This document shows, piece after piece, positions 26,654 through 34,554 of a stretch of 64,000 nt of DNA. Source of the DNA: Haoranjiania flava (lineage in GTDB: Bacteria > Bacteroidota > Bacteroidia > Chitinophagales > Chitinophagaceae); assembly GCF_025631005.1 (NCBI RefSeq), contig NZ_JAOTPL010000001.1, positions 62,001 through 126,000 of the forward strand, given 5' to 3'. The position numbers and the translations under genes are program-made. The notes beneath the pieces are model-generated. The model was not told where the DNA came from, made no database searches, and saw only the letters and a list, made by a program, of their open reading frames with translations. Each line of letters begins with the position of its first letter. Position 1 is the first letter of the stretch.

Positions 26654-27286
26654 TTGACAACGACACATACATACATCAGCAGGATTTTTCCCACTTTCGA
26701 TGATGAACTTATTGAGTTGCTGTCAGATAAGGCAACACTGAAAGAGGTCAGCAAAGATACAGTGATCATCAACCCCGGCGAATACCTGAAATATACAGTA
26801 TTGCTGGCTGCCGGCTCTATCAAAGTTTACCGCGAGAGTGAAGAAGGCAATGAAGCGTTCCTGTATTTTTTAAATCCGGGAAACGCCTGTGCGCTATCCA
26901 TGCTATGCATTGCGCATCACCGTAAAAGCGAAATGCTGGCAGTTGCAGAAGAAGACAGTATACTTTTACTGATACCGGTGCAGTACACAGACGAACTGTC
27001 AAAATATGCGGCCTGGAATAAATTTGTGATAGAAACATACCGTGCAAGATTCGAAGAATTGCTGGAAGTATTTGACAACCTTGCTTTCAGAGGTATGGAT
27101 GAGCGGCTTGAATTTTATCTCAAAAGACTTACAAAGAACAGCAGGTCAAATTCTATTGAGATCACGCACCAGCAAATAGCGAACGACCTGTCTACTTCCA
27201 GGGAAGTTATTTCAAGGCTGCTTAAGAAACTGGAACAGCAGGGCATGCTGCGGTTGAACAGGAAATATATAGAATGGTTAAAATAG
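26654..27286 (+). CDS. Crp/Fnr family transcriptional regulator
   Basis: 210 residues. It begins with a TTG codon immediately after the valS stop; no in-frame ATG precedes the conserved sequence, so TTG is the likely start. Residues about 20-130 form the cyclic-nucleotide-binding-like sensor (NPGEYLKYTVLLAAGSIKVYRE ... LNPGNACALSMLC), residues 130-160 the dimer helix, and the end the winged helix (HQQIANDLSTSREVISRLLKKLEQQG). There is no Fnr-type cysteine set for an Fe-S cluster. It stands just before the sulfur operon and a matching dyad site, so it is the probable regulator of that operon, perhaps responding to persulfide, nitrogen oxide or redox signals; the ligand is unknown. Confidence 0.9.
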   Translation: MTTTHTYISRIFPTFDDELIELLSDKATLKEVSKDTVIINPGEYLKYTVLLAAGSIKVYRESEEGNEAFLYFLNPGNACALSMLCIAHHRKSEMLAVAEEDSILLLIPVQYTDELSKYAAWNKFVIETYRARFEELLEVFDNLAFRGMDERLEFYLKRLTKNSRSNSIEITHQQIANDLSTSREVISRLLKKLEQQGMLRLNRKYIEWLK

Positions 27287-27292
27287 CAGCGT

Positions 27293-27337
27293 TGTAACTT
27301 TTGTTACATTTACACAAATATCCAATGCCGATATTTG
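27293..27337 (+). promoter_or_regulatory. Crp/Fnr-type operator and promoter of the sulfur operon
   Basis: TGTAAC-TTTT-GTTACA at 27293-27308 is a perfect 16-bp dyad with the N4 spacing typical of Fnr-like sites. GATATTTG at 27330-27337 matches the -7 consensus at 7 of 8 positions and ends 7 nt before the TauE ATG. If transcription starts about 7 nt from the centre of that box, the dyad centre lies near -41, the place of a class II activator site. It begins 6 nt after the regulator's stop codon. Confidence 0.65.
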
Positions 27338-27344
27338 TAAACTT

Positions 27345-28136
27345 ATGCTGGAAATTATTGGCTATATACTTGCTGTTTTAATAGGCGTATCGCTCGGGCT
27401 GATCGGTAGCGGCGGCTCCATCCTCGGCGTGCCCATACTGGTATATTTCTTTGCCATTAGCCCGCAGACAGCTACCACACACTCTCTTTTTATTGTAGGC
27501 ATTACATCTGCCATAGCATCTTACAAACACCACAGGATCGGCAACCTGAAACTTAAGCCTGCCATTGCTTTTGGCATACCATCACTCATAACATTGTTGC
27601 TTACAAGAAGATACCTTCTACCTGAAATTCCTGAAATAATCTTCCAGGTAAACGATTTTACGCTGGACAAGCAAACGTTTATAATCGTATTTTTTGCCAT
27701 GCTGATGGTATTTGCTTCTTTCTCCATGATAAAAAAGCAAAAGGTAAAAAAAGCACAAGAGGCTTCTGTCATTACACTTGTGCTGATGGGCGTGCTGGTA
27801 GGGCTCATTATCGGAATCCTGGGAGCTGGCGGCGGCTTCCTCATTATTCCTGCCCTGGTAATATTCGGCAAGCTAGAAATGAAATATGCTATTGCAACTT
27901 CGCTTTTTATTATTACCATAAACTCTTTATTAGGATTTGCAGGCGACCTGATCAACAAAGTATCTATCAATTATTATATACTCATCACCGTTTCTGTTTC
28001 TGCGATCATTGGCATGTTTGCAGGCCTGCATCTTTCAAAAAAAATAAACGGAAAGAAGTTAAAGCCGGCGTTCGGGTGGTTTGTGTTATCAATGGGCATT
28101 TTCATTATCATCAAGGAAATATTTTTTAAAAGTTAG
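27345..28136 (+). CDS. TauE/SafE family sulfite/organosulfur exporter
   Basis: 263 residues, about eight hydrophobic helices. Two copies of the family signature are visible: GSLGLIGSGGSILGVPILVYF-like sequence near residue 20 and IIGILGAGGGFLIIPALVIF near residue 155, which mark the TauE/SafE internal duplication. Members move sulfite, sulfoacetate or related anions across the inner membrane. As first gene of a persulfide/sulfur operon, export of sulfite or thiosulfate made by the downstream dioxygenase is a reasonable inference. Confidence 0.88.
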   Translation: MLEIIGYILAVLIGVSLGLIGSGGSILGVPILVYFFAISPQTATTHSLFIVGITSAIASYKHHRIGNLKLKPAIAFGIPSLITLLLTRRYLLPEIPEIIFQVNDFTLDKQTFIIVFFAMLMVFASFSMIKKQKVKKAQEASVITLVLMGVLVGLIIGILGAGGGFLIIPALVIFGKLEMKYAIATSLFIITINSLLGFAGDLINKVSINYYILITVSVSAIIGMFAGLHLSKKINGKKLKPAFGWFVLSMGIFIIIKEIFFKS

Positions 28137-28142
28137 TATATC

Positions 28143-28763
28143 ATGAATCAGCAAAAAAAGAAGTGGTACGCATTGAATAATATTCTCACCGGCATACTGG
28201 CCCTATTTATTATATTGATGATTGTGAACCCGGTTGTGAAAGGCAGGGTAATACAAGGGTTGATGAAAGTAGGTTTATTCCAGCCAAAAATATCAAACGA
28301 GAAATTAAATGCTTCCCCTGAAAACGAACATAATTACCAGGTAAATTTTGTGGATAACCACGGAAAAGTTATTGAAGGTAATTCGCTCAGCGGAAAAGTA
28401 GTGTTCATCAACTTTTGGGCTACGTGGTGCCCGCCGTGCATTGCTGAAATGCCGTCAATTAATGAGCTCTATAATGAATACAAAGATAACCCGGGCATCA
28501 TCTTCCTGATGGTGGATGCTGATAACGACTTACAGAAATCAACTGCATTTATGAAAGACAAAAAATTTCAAATGCCTGTTGTTACAGCAAAGGGAAATAT
28601 TCCACAGGCTTGGTACAGCGGTACCCTGCCTACCACAATTGTTTTAGATAAAAACGGAAATGTTGCCTACAGGCAAACAGGCGCGGCTGAGTATACCAAT
28701 AAAAAATTCAAAGATTTTATTTTAAATTTAATAAACAATAACCAAGGCTCTAACCAAAAATAA
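28143..28763 (+). CDS. Membrane-anchored TlpA/ResA-like thioredoxin-fold protein
   Basis: 206 residues. One N-terminal transmembrane helix (about 13-33) anchors a periplasmic thioredoxin fold with the redox pair C96-C99 in FWATWCPPCIAEMP. The cis-Pro loop appears as SGTLPTTIVLDKNGN. ResA/TlpA proteins reduce disulfides of exported proteins or cytochromes c. It follows the TauE gene by 6 nt and precedes a cytoplasmic thioredoxin by 6 nt, suggesting a shared role in moving reducing equivalents or sulfane sulfur. Confidence 0.88.
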   Translation: MNQQKKKWYALNNILTGILALFIILMIVNPVVKGRVIQGLMKVGLFQPKISNEKLNASPENEHNYQVNFVDNHGKVIEGNSLSGKVVFINFWATWCPPCIAEMPSINELYNEYKDNPGIIFLMVDADNDLQKSTAFMKDKKFQMPVVTAKGNIPQAWYSGTLPTTIVLDKNGNVAYRQTGAAEYTNKKFKDFILNLINNNQGSNQK

Positions 28764-28769
28764 AGCATT

Positions 28770-29066
28770 ATGTCACAATTTTCAGAAATTATCCGTTCCC
28801 CAAAACCTACACTGGTAGATTTTCATGCTACCTGGTGCGGACCGTGTAAAATGCTCGCTCCGGTAATTGTCGATCTTAAAAAAACTGTAGGCGATAAGCT
28901 CACTGTTTTAAAAATTGATGTTGACAAAAACCAGGAAGTAGCCGCAACCTACGGCATACAAGGCGTACCCACATTGATACTTTTTAAAAATGGTAACATT
29001 GTATGGCGGCAATCGGGCTACCTTACATTAAATCAGATACAAAATGCTATTAACCCTTTTATTTAA
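28770..29066 (+). CDS. trxA: Thioredoxin
   Basis: 98 residues, a minimal cytoplasmic thioredoxin. The active site is ATWCGPCKM (C23, C26) and the cis-Pro is in GIQGVPTLILF. No signal peptide. It can reduce protein disulfides and release sulfur from persulfidated rhodanese or dioxygenase intermediates, which suits its place between a TlpA-like protein and the persulfide dioxygenase. Symbol given for family; the main housekeeping thioredoxin may be elsewhere in the genome. Confidence 0.92.
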   Translation: MSQFSEIIRSPKPTLVDFHATWCGPCKMLAPVIVDLKKTVGDKLTVLKIDVDKNQEVAATYGIQGVPTLILFKNGNIVWRQSGYLTLNQIQNAINPFI

Positions 29067-29085
29067 TTTACTAAACTTACAGATC

Positions 29086-30504
29086 ATGCATATAGAGCAA
29101 ATTTACACGGGATGCCTCGCCCAGGGAGCTTATTACATCACTTCGAAGAACGAAGCAGTGGTGATTGACCCTTTGCGTGAAGTGGCGCCATACGTACAGC
29201 GTGCAGAACGAGACAATGTAAAGATCAAATATATTTTTGAAACCCACTTTCATGCAGACTTTGTTTCCGGCCACCTTGACCTGCAAAAACAAACCGGCGC
29301 CACAATTGTATACGGGCCAAATGCCAACCCCGGATTTGATGCGCATATTGCCGAAGACGGAGAAACATTTAAAGTAGGAGATGTAACGTTTACGGCTGTG
29401 CACACGCCCGGCCACACTATGGAGAGCACCTGCTACCTCCTGAAAGATGAGCAAGGCCGCGGTAAAGCAATATTTACCGGAGATACGCTGTTTATTGGCG
29501 ATGTGGGCCGCCCTGACCTTGCTCAGAAAGTAGCTGAAGAATTAACACAGGACAAACTTGCCGGCCTTCTGTATGATTCACTTCAACAAAAAATAATGCC
29601 ATTGGCAGATGATATTGTTGTATACCCTGCACATGGCGCCGGCTCCGCATGCGGCAAGAACATGAGCAAAGAAACCTACGATACCTTAGGCAACCAGAAA
29701 AAAACAAACTATGCGCTGCAGCCAATGCCCAAAGAAGAATTTATTAAAAAAGTCACTGAGGGCCTTACTGCGCCTCCGGCTTATTTTCCGCTGAATGTAA
29801 TGCTGAACATACAAGGTTATGAAAGCATTGATACCGTTAAGGAAAGAGGCCTTAATCCGCTGTCGCCAGATGCATTTGAGCAGGCTGCGAATGAGTCCGG
29901 TGCATTGCTCTTAGATACGCGCAATGCAGATGCATTTGAGAAAGGTTTTATTCCTAATGCTATCAACATCGGTATAGACGGAAGTTTCGCTCCCTGGGTG
30001 GGCGCATTGATAACTGATATAAAGCAACCCATTCTCATCATTGCCGATGCAGGACGCGAAGAAGAAGTGATTACGAGGCTTTCGCGCGTGGGCTATGACA
30101 ATACCATTGGTTACCTCGCAGGTGGATTTGAAAGCTGGAAAAAGGCCGGTAAAGAAATTGACACTATTGAATCCATCACTGTAGATGAGTTTGCAGAAAG
30201 AACCCGGCAAAATAAAGAGGCTGAAATCATTGATGTACGTAAGAAATCTGAGTATGATTCCGAACATATCAAAAATGCAGGCAATGTGCCGCTGGATCAT
30301 GTGAATGAAAACTTTCAGCAACTGGATAAAGAAAAAACTTACTTCATACATTGTGCAGCCGGCTACCGCTCTATGATCTTTACATCCATACTAAAGGCAA
30401 GAGGATACGATAAGCTCATCAACATCAAAGGCGGCTTTAAAGCTATCAAAGAAAGCCAACGTTTTGAACTTACAGATTATGTATGCCCCTCAACACAACT
30501 ATAA
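29086..30504 (+). CDS. Persulfide dioxygenase-rhodanese fusion (ETHE1/CstB-like)
   Basis: 472 residues from the ATG giving MHIEQIYTGCLAQG; an earlier in-frame Met at 29044 would overlap the thioredoxin gene. Residues 1-240 are a metallo-beta-lactamase fold with THFHADFVSGH (H54, H56, D58), HTPGHTMES and FTGDTLFIGDVGR; Phe replaces the last His of HxHxDH, as expected for mono-iron persulfide dioxygenases. Two rhodanese domains follow: the first (about 265-355) has IADAGRE where the active-site Cys should be and is probably inactive, the second (about 365-465) keeps Cys423 in HCAAGYRS. Predicted to oxidise glutathione or low-molecular persulfide to sulfite/thiosulfate in the cytoplasm. Confidence 0.93.
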   Translation: MHIEQIYTGCLAQGAYYITSKNEAVVIDPLREVAPYVQRAERDNVKIKYIFETHFHADFVSGHLDLQKQTGATIVYGPNANPGFDAHIAEDGETFKVGDVTFTAVHTPGHTMESTCYLLKDEQGRGKAIFTGDTLFIGDVGRPDLAQKVAEELTQDKLAGLLYDSLQQKIMPLADDIVVYPAHGAGSACGKNMSKETYDTLGNQKKTNYALQPMPKEEFIKKVTEGLTAPPAYFPLNVMLNIQGYESIDTVKERGLNPLSPDAFEQAANESGALLLDTRNADAFEKGFIPNAINIGIDGSFAPWVGALITDIKQPILIIADAGREEEVITRLSRVGYDNTIGYLAGGFESWKKAGKEIDTIESITVDEFAERTRQNKEAEIIDVRKKSEYDSEHIKNAGNVPLDHVNENFQQLDKEKTYFIHCAAGYRSMIFTSILKARGYDKLINIKGGFKAIKESQRFELTDYVCPSTQL

Positions 30505-30521
30505 TAAAAAATTGCAAACAC

Positions 30522-30992
30522 ATGCAGACTAATAAAACTTACGCCGTGATATGGCGTCTTGTGCTGGCAGCTGTGGCCATATACCTTTTCTTCTACTATG
30601 GCAAAGAGGGCGCCATGGCTTACATGGCGCTGGCAGCCGGCATACTGATGCTGTTAACAGCCGCTATAAAAGCAGGTTTGCCGAACTCGTCAGGTGCCAA
30701 TAAAAATGTAGAAGCTTCGAACAATACAGGTTTAAAAGAAGAGCTTAAAAATGGCGTAATCATTGACGTGCGCACGCCAAAGGAGTACGCATCGGGCCAT
30801 ATCCCCGGCAGCATCAACATTCCGCTGAACACATTATCAGCCAGGAAGAGTGAGCTTACGCGGAAATATAAAACCATTATCACCTGTTGCGCTTCAGGTA
30901 TGCGCAGCGCTTCTGCAAAAAATATTTTATCCGGCACCCAAGCCAGAATTATTGATGGCGGAGGCTGGAGGAGTTTACAGAAACAAATCTAA
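30522..30992 (+). CDS. Membrane-anchored rhodanese
   Basis: 156 residues from the ATG at 30522 (MQTNKTYAVIWRL); the upstream in-frame Met at 30483 overlaps the previous gene. Two hydrophobic segments occupy about residues 9-50 (VIWRLVLAAVAIYLFFYY, AYMALAAGILMLLTA). The rhodanese domain follows with DVRTPKEYASGHIPGSINIPL and the active-site loop TCCASGMRSAS, holding the catalytic Cys. It would transfer sulfane sulfur at the membrane, between the dioxygenase-rhodanese and the downstream YeeE transporters. Confidence 0.88.
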   Translation: MQTNKTYAVIWRLVLAAVAIYLFFYYGKEGAMAYMALAAGILMLLTAAIKAGLPNSSGANKNVEASNNTGLKEELKNGVIIDVRTPKEYASGHIPGSINIPLNTLSARKSELTRKYKTIITCCASGMRSASAKNILSGTQARIIDGGGWRSLQKQI

Positions 30993-31000
30993 ATATTAAT

Positions 31001-31246
31001 ATGATACTAATGATAAAGAACTATCTGAAACAATGGAATGTTATGCGGCTGATAAGGCTTTTATTGGGCTTAGCCATCATTGTACAGGGTATTTGGACAA
31101 AAGAAAATGCATTCATCATGCTGGGTATATTTTTTACCGCGCTACCATTGCTCAACATAGGATGTTGTTCAACCGGCGGTTGCAGTGTTAATACACAAAA
31201 AACACAGAAACCAGCTAGTGACGTAACTTTTGAAGAAATAAAATAA
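31001..31246 (+). CDS. DUF2892 (YgaP-type membrane domain) protein
   Basis: 81 residues. Starts at an ATG 8 nt after the rhodanese stop; a second ATG three codons on is possible. RLIRLLLGLAIIVQGIW and AFIMLGIFFTALPLLNIGCC form the two-helix unit seen in the membrane part of YgaP rhodaneses, ending in a Cys-rich NIGCCSTGGCS. In other genomes this unit is fused to rhodanese; here the two are separate neighbours. Confidence 0.75.
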   Translation: MILMIKNYLKQWNVMRLIRLLLGLAIIVQGIWTKENAFIMLGIFFTALPLLNIGCCSTGGCSVNTQKTQKPASDVTFEEIK

Positions 31247-31251
31247 ATGAT

Positions 31252-31821
31252 ATGGACCTGATTAACTGGATATCTTCCCCATGGCCGTGGTATGTTGCTG
31301 GGCCGTTGCTGGGGTTAACTGTGCCGCTTTTGCTGATCCTGGGAAATAAAACTTTTGGCATATCATCTTCCCTGCGGCATATTTGCGCATCCTGTTTTCC
31401 GAAGGATATTCCATTCTTTACATACAACTGGAAGAAAGAAGCATGGAACCTGTTCTTTGTAGCAGGTATATTTTTCGGCGGCATCATTGGCTCCTATATT
31501 TTTGGCAATGCCGGCCAGATACAGGTGGAGCCTGCGTTAGCAAATGATCTTGCCCCATACAACATTACAAACTTTAATGGCATGGTGCCGCAAGACCTGT
31601 TCAGCTGGCAATCTTTATTCACCCTTCGGGGAATTATTTTAATGGTGGTTGGCGGCTTTCTGGTGGGCTTCGGCACACGCTATGCAGGTGGCTGCACCAG
31701 CGGGCACTCCATCATGGGATTATCCAATTTACAGTGGCCTTCACTAATTGCTACCATTTGCTTTATGGCAGGCGGCTTCTTTATGGCAAACATTATTTTA
31801 CCATTCATACTTTCTTTATAA
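31252..31821 (+). CDS. YeeE/YedE family sulfur transporter, N-terminal half
   Basis: 189 residues with about four or five membrane helices. The conserved GTRYAGGCTSGHSIMGLS carries the YeeE cysteine that in characterised homologues contacts thiosulfate. Together with the next gene it makes a full YeeE-like unit split in two. The stop codon TAA overlaps the ATG of the next gene by one base (TAATG), so translational coupling is likely. Confidence 0.88.
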   Translation: MDLINWISSPWPWYVAGPLLGLTVPLLLILGNKTFGISSSLRHICASCFPKDIPFFTYNWKKEAWNLFFVAGIFFGGIIGSYIFGNAGQIQVEPALANDLAPYNITNFNGMVPQDLFSWQSLFTLRGIILMVVGGFLVGFGTRYAGGCTSGHSIMGLSNLQWPSLIATICFMAGGFFMANIILPFILSL

Positions 31822-32327
31822 TGCAACAGTATAAAGACGAATTTGAAACAGAAGATCTGGAAAAACGCAGGCAGGACGCCATGTGTGTAAATGAAAGTAA
31901 ACAGCATACCCAATGGTACAGCTATTTTACATATTTATTATTAGGCACCTTCTTCGGTATTGTACTGGTGAAAGGTGAGATCGTAAGCTGGTTCCGCATA
32001 CAGGAAATGTTCAGGCTGCAATCTTTTTACATGTACGGTGTAATCGGTTCGGCAGTTATGGTAGGCATCTTGTCTGTTTACCTGATTAAAAAATACAACA
32101 TCAAAACCATCAGCGGAGAAAAGATTGTATTAACGCCAAAAAAGTTCAACAAAGGCCAGGTATACGGAGGCTTGCTGTTTGGCTTCGGCTGGGCTATGAC
32201 AGGCGCTTGCCCGGGACCATTGTTTGCGCAAATAGGTACCGGCGCTACAGTTATCATTGTTACCTTACTCAGTGCAATTGCAGGCACATGGGTGTACGGG
32301 AAATACAGGGAAAGGCTTCCGCATTAA
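31821..32327 (+). CDS. YeeE/YedE family sulfur transporter, C-terminal half
   Basis: 168 residues from the ATG at 31821, which shares a base with the preceding stop. About four helices; the conserved block FGFGWAMTGACPGPLFAQIG holds the second YeeE cysteine. N-terminal 30 residues are charged (QYKDEFETEDLEKRRQDAM) and cytoplasmic. Predicted to pair with the upstream half for uptake or release of thiosulfate or a related sulfur species. Confidence 0.88.
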   Translation: MQQYKDEFETEDLEKRRQDAMCVNESKQHTQWYSYFTYLLLGTFFGIVLVKGEIVSWFRIQEMFRLQSFYMYGVIGSAVMVGILSVYLIKKYNIKTISGEKIVLTPKKFNKGQVYGGLLFGFGWAMTGACPGPLFAQIGTGATVIIVTLLSAIAGTWVYGKYRERLPH

Positions 32328-32337
32328 TTTTTACGGT

Positions 32338-32823
32338 ATGATAATTAAAGCTACTATTGCAGACATTCCTGCCATACAACAGATAGCCTGTGAAACCTGG
32401 CCTGAAACGTATGGAGGCATCCTATCGCAGGAGCAAATCGACTACATGCTACAATGGATGTATGATGCAGCATTTATTCAACAACAAATGCTCGAAGGAC
32501 ATCAATTTTATCTTTTAAAAGAGAACAGCGAAGCAACTGGTTTTATTGATGTACAGATGATATCCGTAACCGAAACGAAACTGCACAAGATCTATTTATT
32601 ACCTGCTATGCAGGGTAAAGGCTATGGGCAATTACTGATCAATAAGGCAAAAGCATTTGCGGCAGCGCATCATGCCGAAACATTGATTTTAAACGTAAAC
32701 AGGCATAATGCTGCATTAGGATTTTACCAAAAAAACGGCTTTGTAATTATCGAAGAAAAGGATATCCCGATAGGTAACGGATATTTTATGAACGATTATA
32801 TCCTGGAATGGAAGGTTAAATAA
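32338..32823 (+). CDS. GNAT family N-acetyltransferase
   Basis: 161 residues from the ATG at 32338 (MIIKATIADIPAIQQIACETW). The acetyl-CoA pyrophosphate loop is LPAMQGKGYGQLLINKAK (about 100-117), followed by the NRHNAALGFYQKNGF motif of GNAT motif B. The substrate is unknown. It follows the YeeE pair by 10 nt and is probably the last gene of the operon; a link to sulfur metabolism is only positional. Confidence 0.88.
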   Translation: MIIKATIADIPAIQQIACETWPETYGGILSQEQIDYMLQWMYDAAFIQQQMLEGHQFYLLKENSEATGFIDVQMISVTETKLHKIYLLPAMQGKGYGQLLINKAKAFAAAHHAETLILNVNRHNAALGFYQKNGFVIIEEKDIPIGNGYFMNDYILEWKVK

Positions 32824-32829
32824 CAGCAG

Positions 32830-33387
32830 CTATTCAATGCTGCTCAATTTTAAATACCCGATATGCAATTCATCAGCTACTGCATGGGCCGAAGGCGTAA
32901 TTACAAGGCGGTATTGCTGTTTCTGATGCTGCGGTAATATATCCTGTACATTCAGAACTTCATCAATATCTACACCATATTTATCATCTATATGTGAGGC
33001 GCCGCCTTTATCTGAAGTACTGAAAGTTTTATAGAAGGCAGTATTTTTGGCAGCAGCCACGGCCCCGGAGATGGACGCGCACACATGCAATAATTTATAA
33101 TGATACTCTTCAAAATCTCCCTGCCGGTAACCTCCTAAATTTATAAAGTAAAGATTTACATCCTTCCCGGCTACAGGCGTGCGTTCTTCAACAGCAATGG
33201 AGAAGCCGTTCACAGTATTTACTTCGCGCCAGGCGTCAATATGGATTTTACCATTCGCTTCCGGCCAGAATTTTTTTATTTCGGGTACAATTTCACTAAG
33301 CGTTCTTCCTATGCAGAAGAACACATCATGTTGCTCTGTGTGCCTGTTTGCAGGTGTACACCCAAGGATAAGGTAGAACAGCTTCAT
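32830..33387 (-). CDS. DUF1543 domain protein
   Basis: 185 residues. MKLFYLILGCTPANRHTEQHDVFFCIG matches the start of DUF1543, and the two halves (VFFCIGRTLSEIVPEIKKFWPEA... and LYFINLGGYRQGDFEEYHY...) fit its internal duplication. The function is not known; no catalytic motif is visible. It converges on the GNAT gene with 6 nt between stops. Its ATG lies within a CTTCATGTATATATTTT sequence (plus strand) followed by the GCCGC hairpin, like the DUF2141 gene leader. Confidence 0.75.
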   Translation of the reverse strand: MKLFYLILGCTPANRHTEQHDVFFCIGRTLSEIVPEIKKFWPEANGKIHIDAWREVNTVNGFSIAVEERTPVAGKDVNLYFINLGGYRQGDFEEYHYKLLHVCASISGAVAAAKNTAFYKTFSTSDKGGASHIDDKYGVDIDEVLNVQDILPQHQKQQYRLVITPSAHAVADELHIGYLKLSSIE

Positions 33388-33400
33388 GTATATATTTTCC

Positions 33401-33419
33401 AGTTCGCCGCTTTGCGGCT
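33401..33419. repeat. GCCGC hairpin leader element, locus C
   Basis: AGTTC-GCCGC-TTT-GCGGC-T is identical over 19 bases to 63426-63444. In both places it follows 13 nt after the start codon of a minus-strand gene and is followed by a T-rich stretch and a GTC..ATGGAAT sequence. The rest of 33420-33514 holds no gene. Confidence 0.7.
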
Positions 33420-33514
33420 AGTTTTATTTGTCCGATGGAATTACTTGTAGTGCACTTCGTTTCGCCAAATATACATTACTGTTGGTTAGAAGTATACTCA
33501 TGGCGCATTTGATC

Positions 33515-33661
33515 TTATTGCCGGGGAAAGATCTGGTCAACAGCGCCGCTGATCATCGGGAATTTTTCTTTTACATACTCTGCAATAACGTTTACCGCCT
33601 GCTTAGCCTGCGCTTCTGTAAGCGCTGCTTCTTTTATAAGTTTATCTATTAACTCCTGCAT
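33515..33661 (-). CDS. Small acidic/helical protein of 48 residues
   Basis: An ATG-to-TAA frame of 48 codons encoding an amphipathic, mostly helical protein (starts MQELIDKLIKEAALTEAQAK; continues with QAVNVIAEYVKEKFP). It starts 5 nt after the stop of the esterase gene and shares its strand, so it is probably the second gene of that transcript. Similar short LTEAQA...V.YVK proteins occur in Bacteroidota as uncharacterised genes; I recognise the pattern but no function. No membrane segment or signal peptide. Confidence 0.7.
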   Translation of the reverse strand: MQELIDKLIKEAALTEAQAKQAVNVIAEYVKEKFPMISGAVDQIFPRQ

Positions 33662-33666
33662 GTTTA

Positions 33667-34497
33667 TTAATTTTTATGATTGTTTTTATCAAAATATTTT
33701 TTGAGATAATACATCTGGTAGCCTATAGCATTGTTCCAGTAATTCCAATCGTGTTTACCCGGCCTTTCAGTGTAGTCGTGAGCAATCTTTAATTCATTCA
33801 GTGTTTGGTGCAATATCCTGTTTACTCCAATAAAAAAATCATCCACGCCACAGTCTATGGCTATTTGTAGTTCATTGCCGGCAAGTGCTGTATGCGCCAG
33901 GTGTTGCACGGTATGTGCTACCCATCTGTTTTTATTGCTTGCATATTCACCAAGCAATAAGGGCAGGCCCCAGTTGTTTGGGAATGGGGTGAAATCCACG
34001 CCGGCGCTCAGCGCTACACAAGCGCCGTACACTTCTTTATGTTTTATGGCAAGATACATAGCGCCGTGCCCGCCCATACTCAGCCCTGCAATAGCGCGGC
34101 CGCTACGGTTCTGAATGGTACGGTAGTTTTTATCTATGTAGTTTGTTACTTCCTTGGCCACATGCGTTTCATATTTCGATTCGGGCAACTGTGGCGCATC
34201 TAAATACCAGCTTGCTTTTCCGCCATCAGGGCACACCACGATCATTCCCGTTTCGTCAACAGATTTAATGAGATCGGGCGCTTTAATCACCCACTCTCGA
34301 AAAGAACCGCCATGCCCGTGCAGCAGGTATAACACCGGAAACTTCCGTGCATTTTTACTATAGGTATCGGGAGTAATTACCACACAGGAAATATGCTTCT
34401 GCATGGCAGCGCTGTAAATGTTTACAGTATCTACCTTTGCAGCAGTTGCGGCAAAAGCTGTAAAGCAGGATATAATTATAATGAAGGTCTTACGCAT
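33667..34497 (-). CDS. Secreted esterase (esterase D / feruloyl-esterase-like alpha/beta hydrolase)
   Basis: 276 residues with a signal peptide (about 1-20). The nucleophile elbow is GLSMGGHG with Ser140, the oxyanion-hole region is LLHGHGGSFREW, and a catalytic His lies in RPGKHDWNYW near the C-terminus. The fold and motifs match the PF00756 esterase family, which includes S-formylglutathione hydrolases, acetyl-xylan and feruloyl esterases; the exported form favours a carbohydrate or ester nutrient. It lies directly downstream of nusG, where rplK is normally found. Confidence 0.88.
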   Translation of the reverse strand: MRKTFIIIISCFTAFAATAAKVDTVNIYSAAMQKHISCVVITPDTYSKNARKFPVLYLLHGHGGSFREWVIKAPDLIKSVDETGMIVVCPDGGKASWYLDAPQLPESKYETHVAKEVTNYIDKNYRTIQNRSGRAIAGLSMGGHGAMYLAIKHKEVYGACVALSAGVDFTPFPNNWGLPLLLGEYASNKNRWVAHTVQHLAHTALAGNELQIAIDCGVDDFFIGVNRILHQTLNELKIAHDYTERPGKHDWNYWNNAIGYQMYYLKKYFDKNNHKN

Positions 34498-34554
34498 AAA
34501 AAAGTCTCTGTAGTTTTTACAGAGACAAATATAAAATGTTTTTCAGTATTATGC

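Noticed and set aside
31252..32327. Frameshift splitting a single YeeE gene
   Set aside because: Each half has its own start, the overlap is TAATG, and the second has a natural charged N-terminus; split YeeE pairs are common in Bacteroidota.
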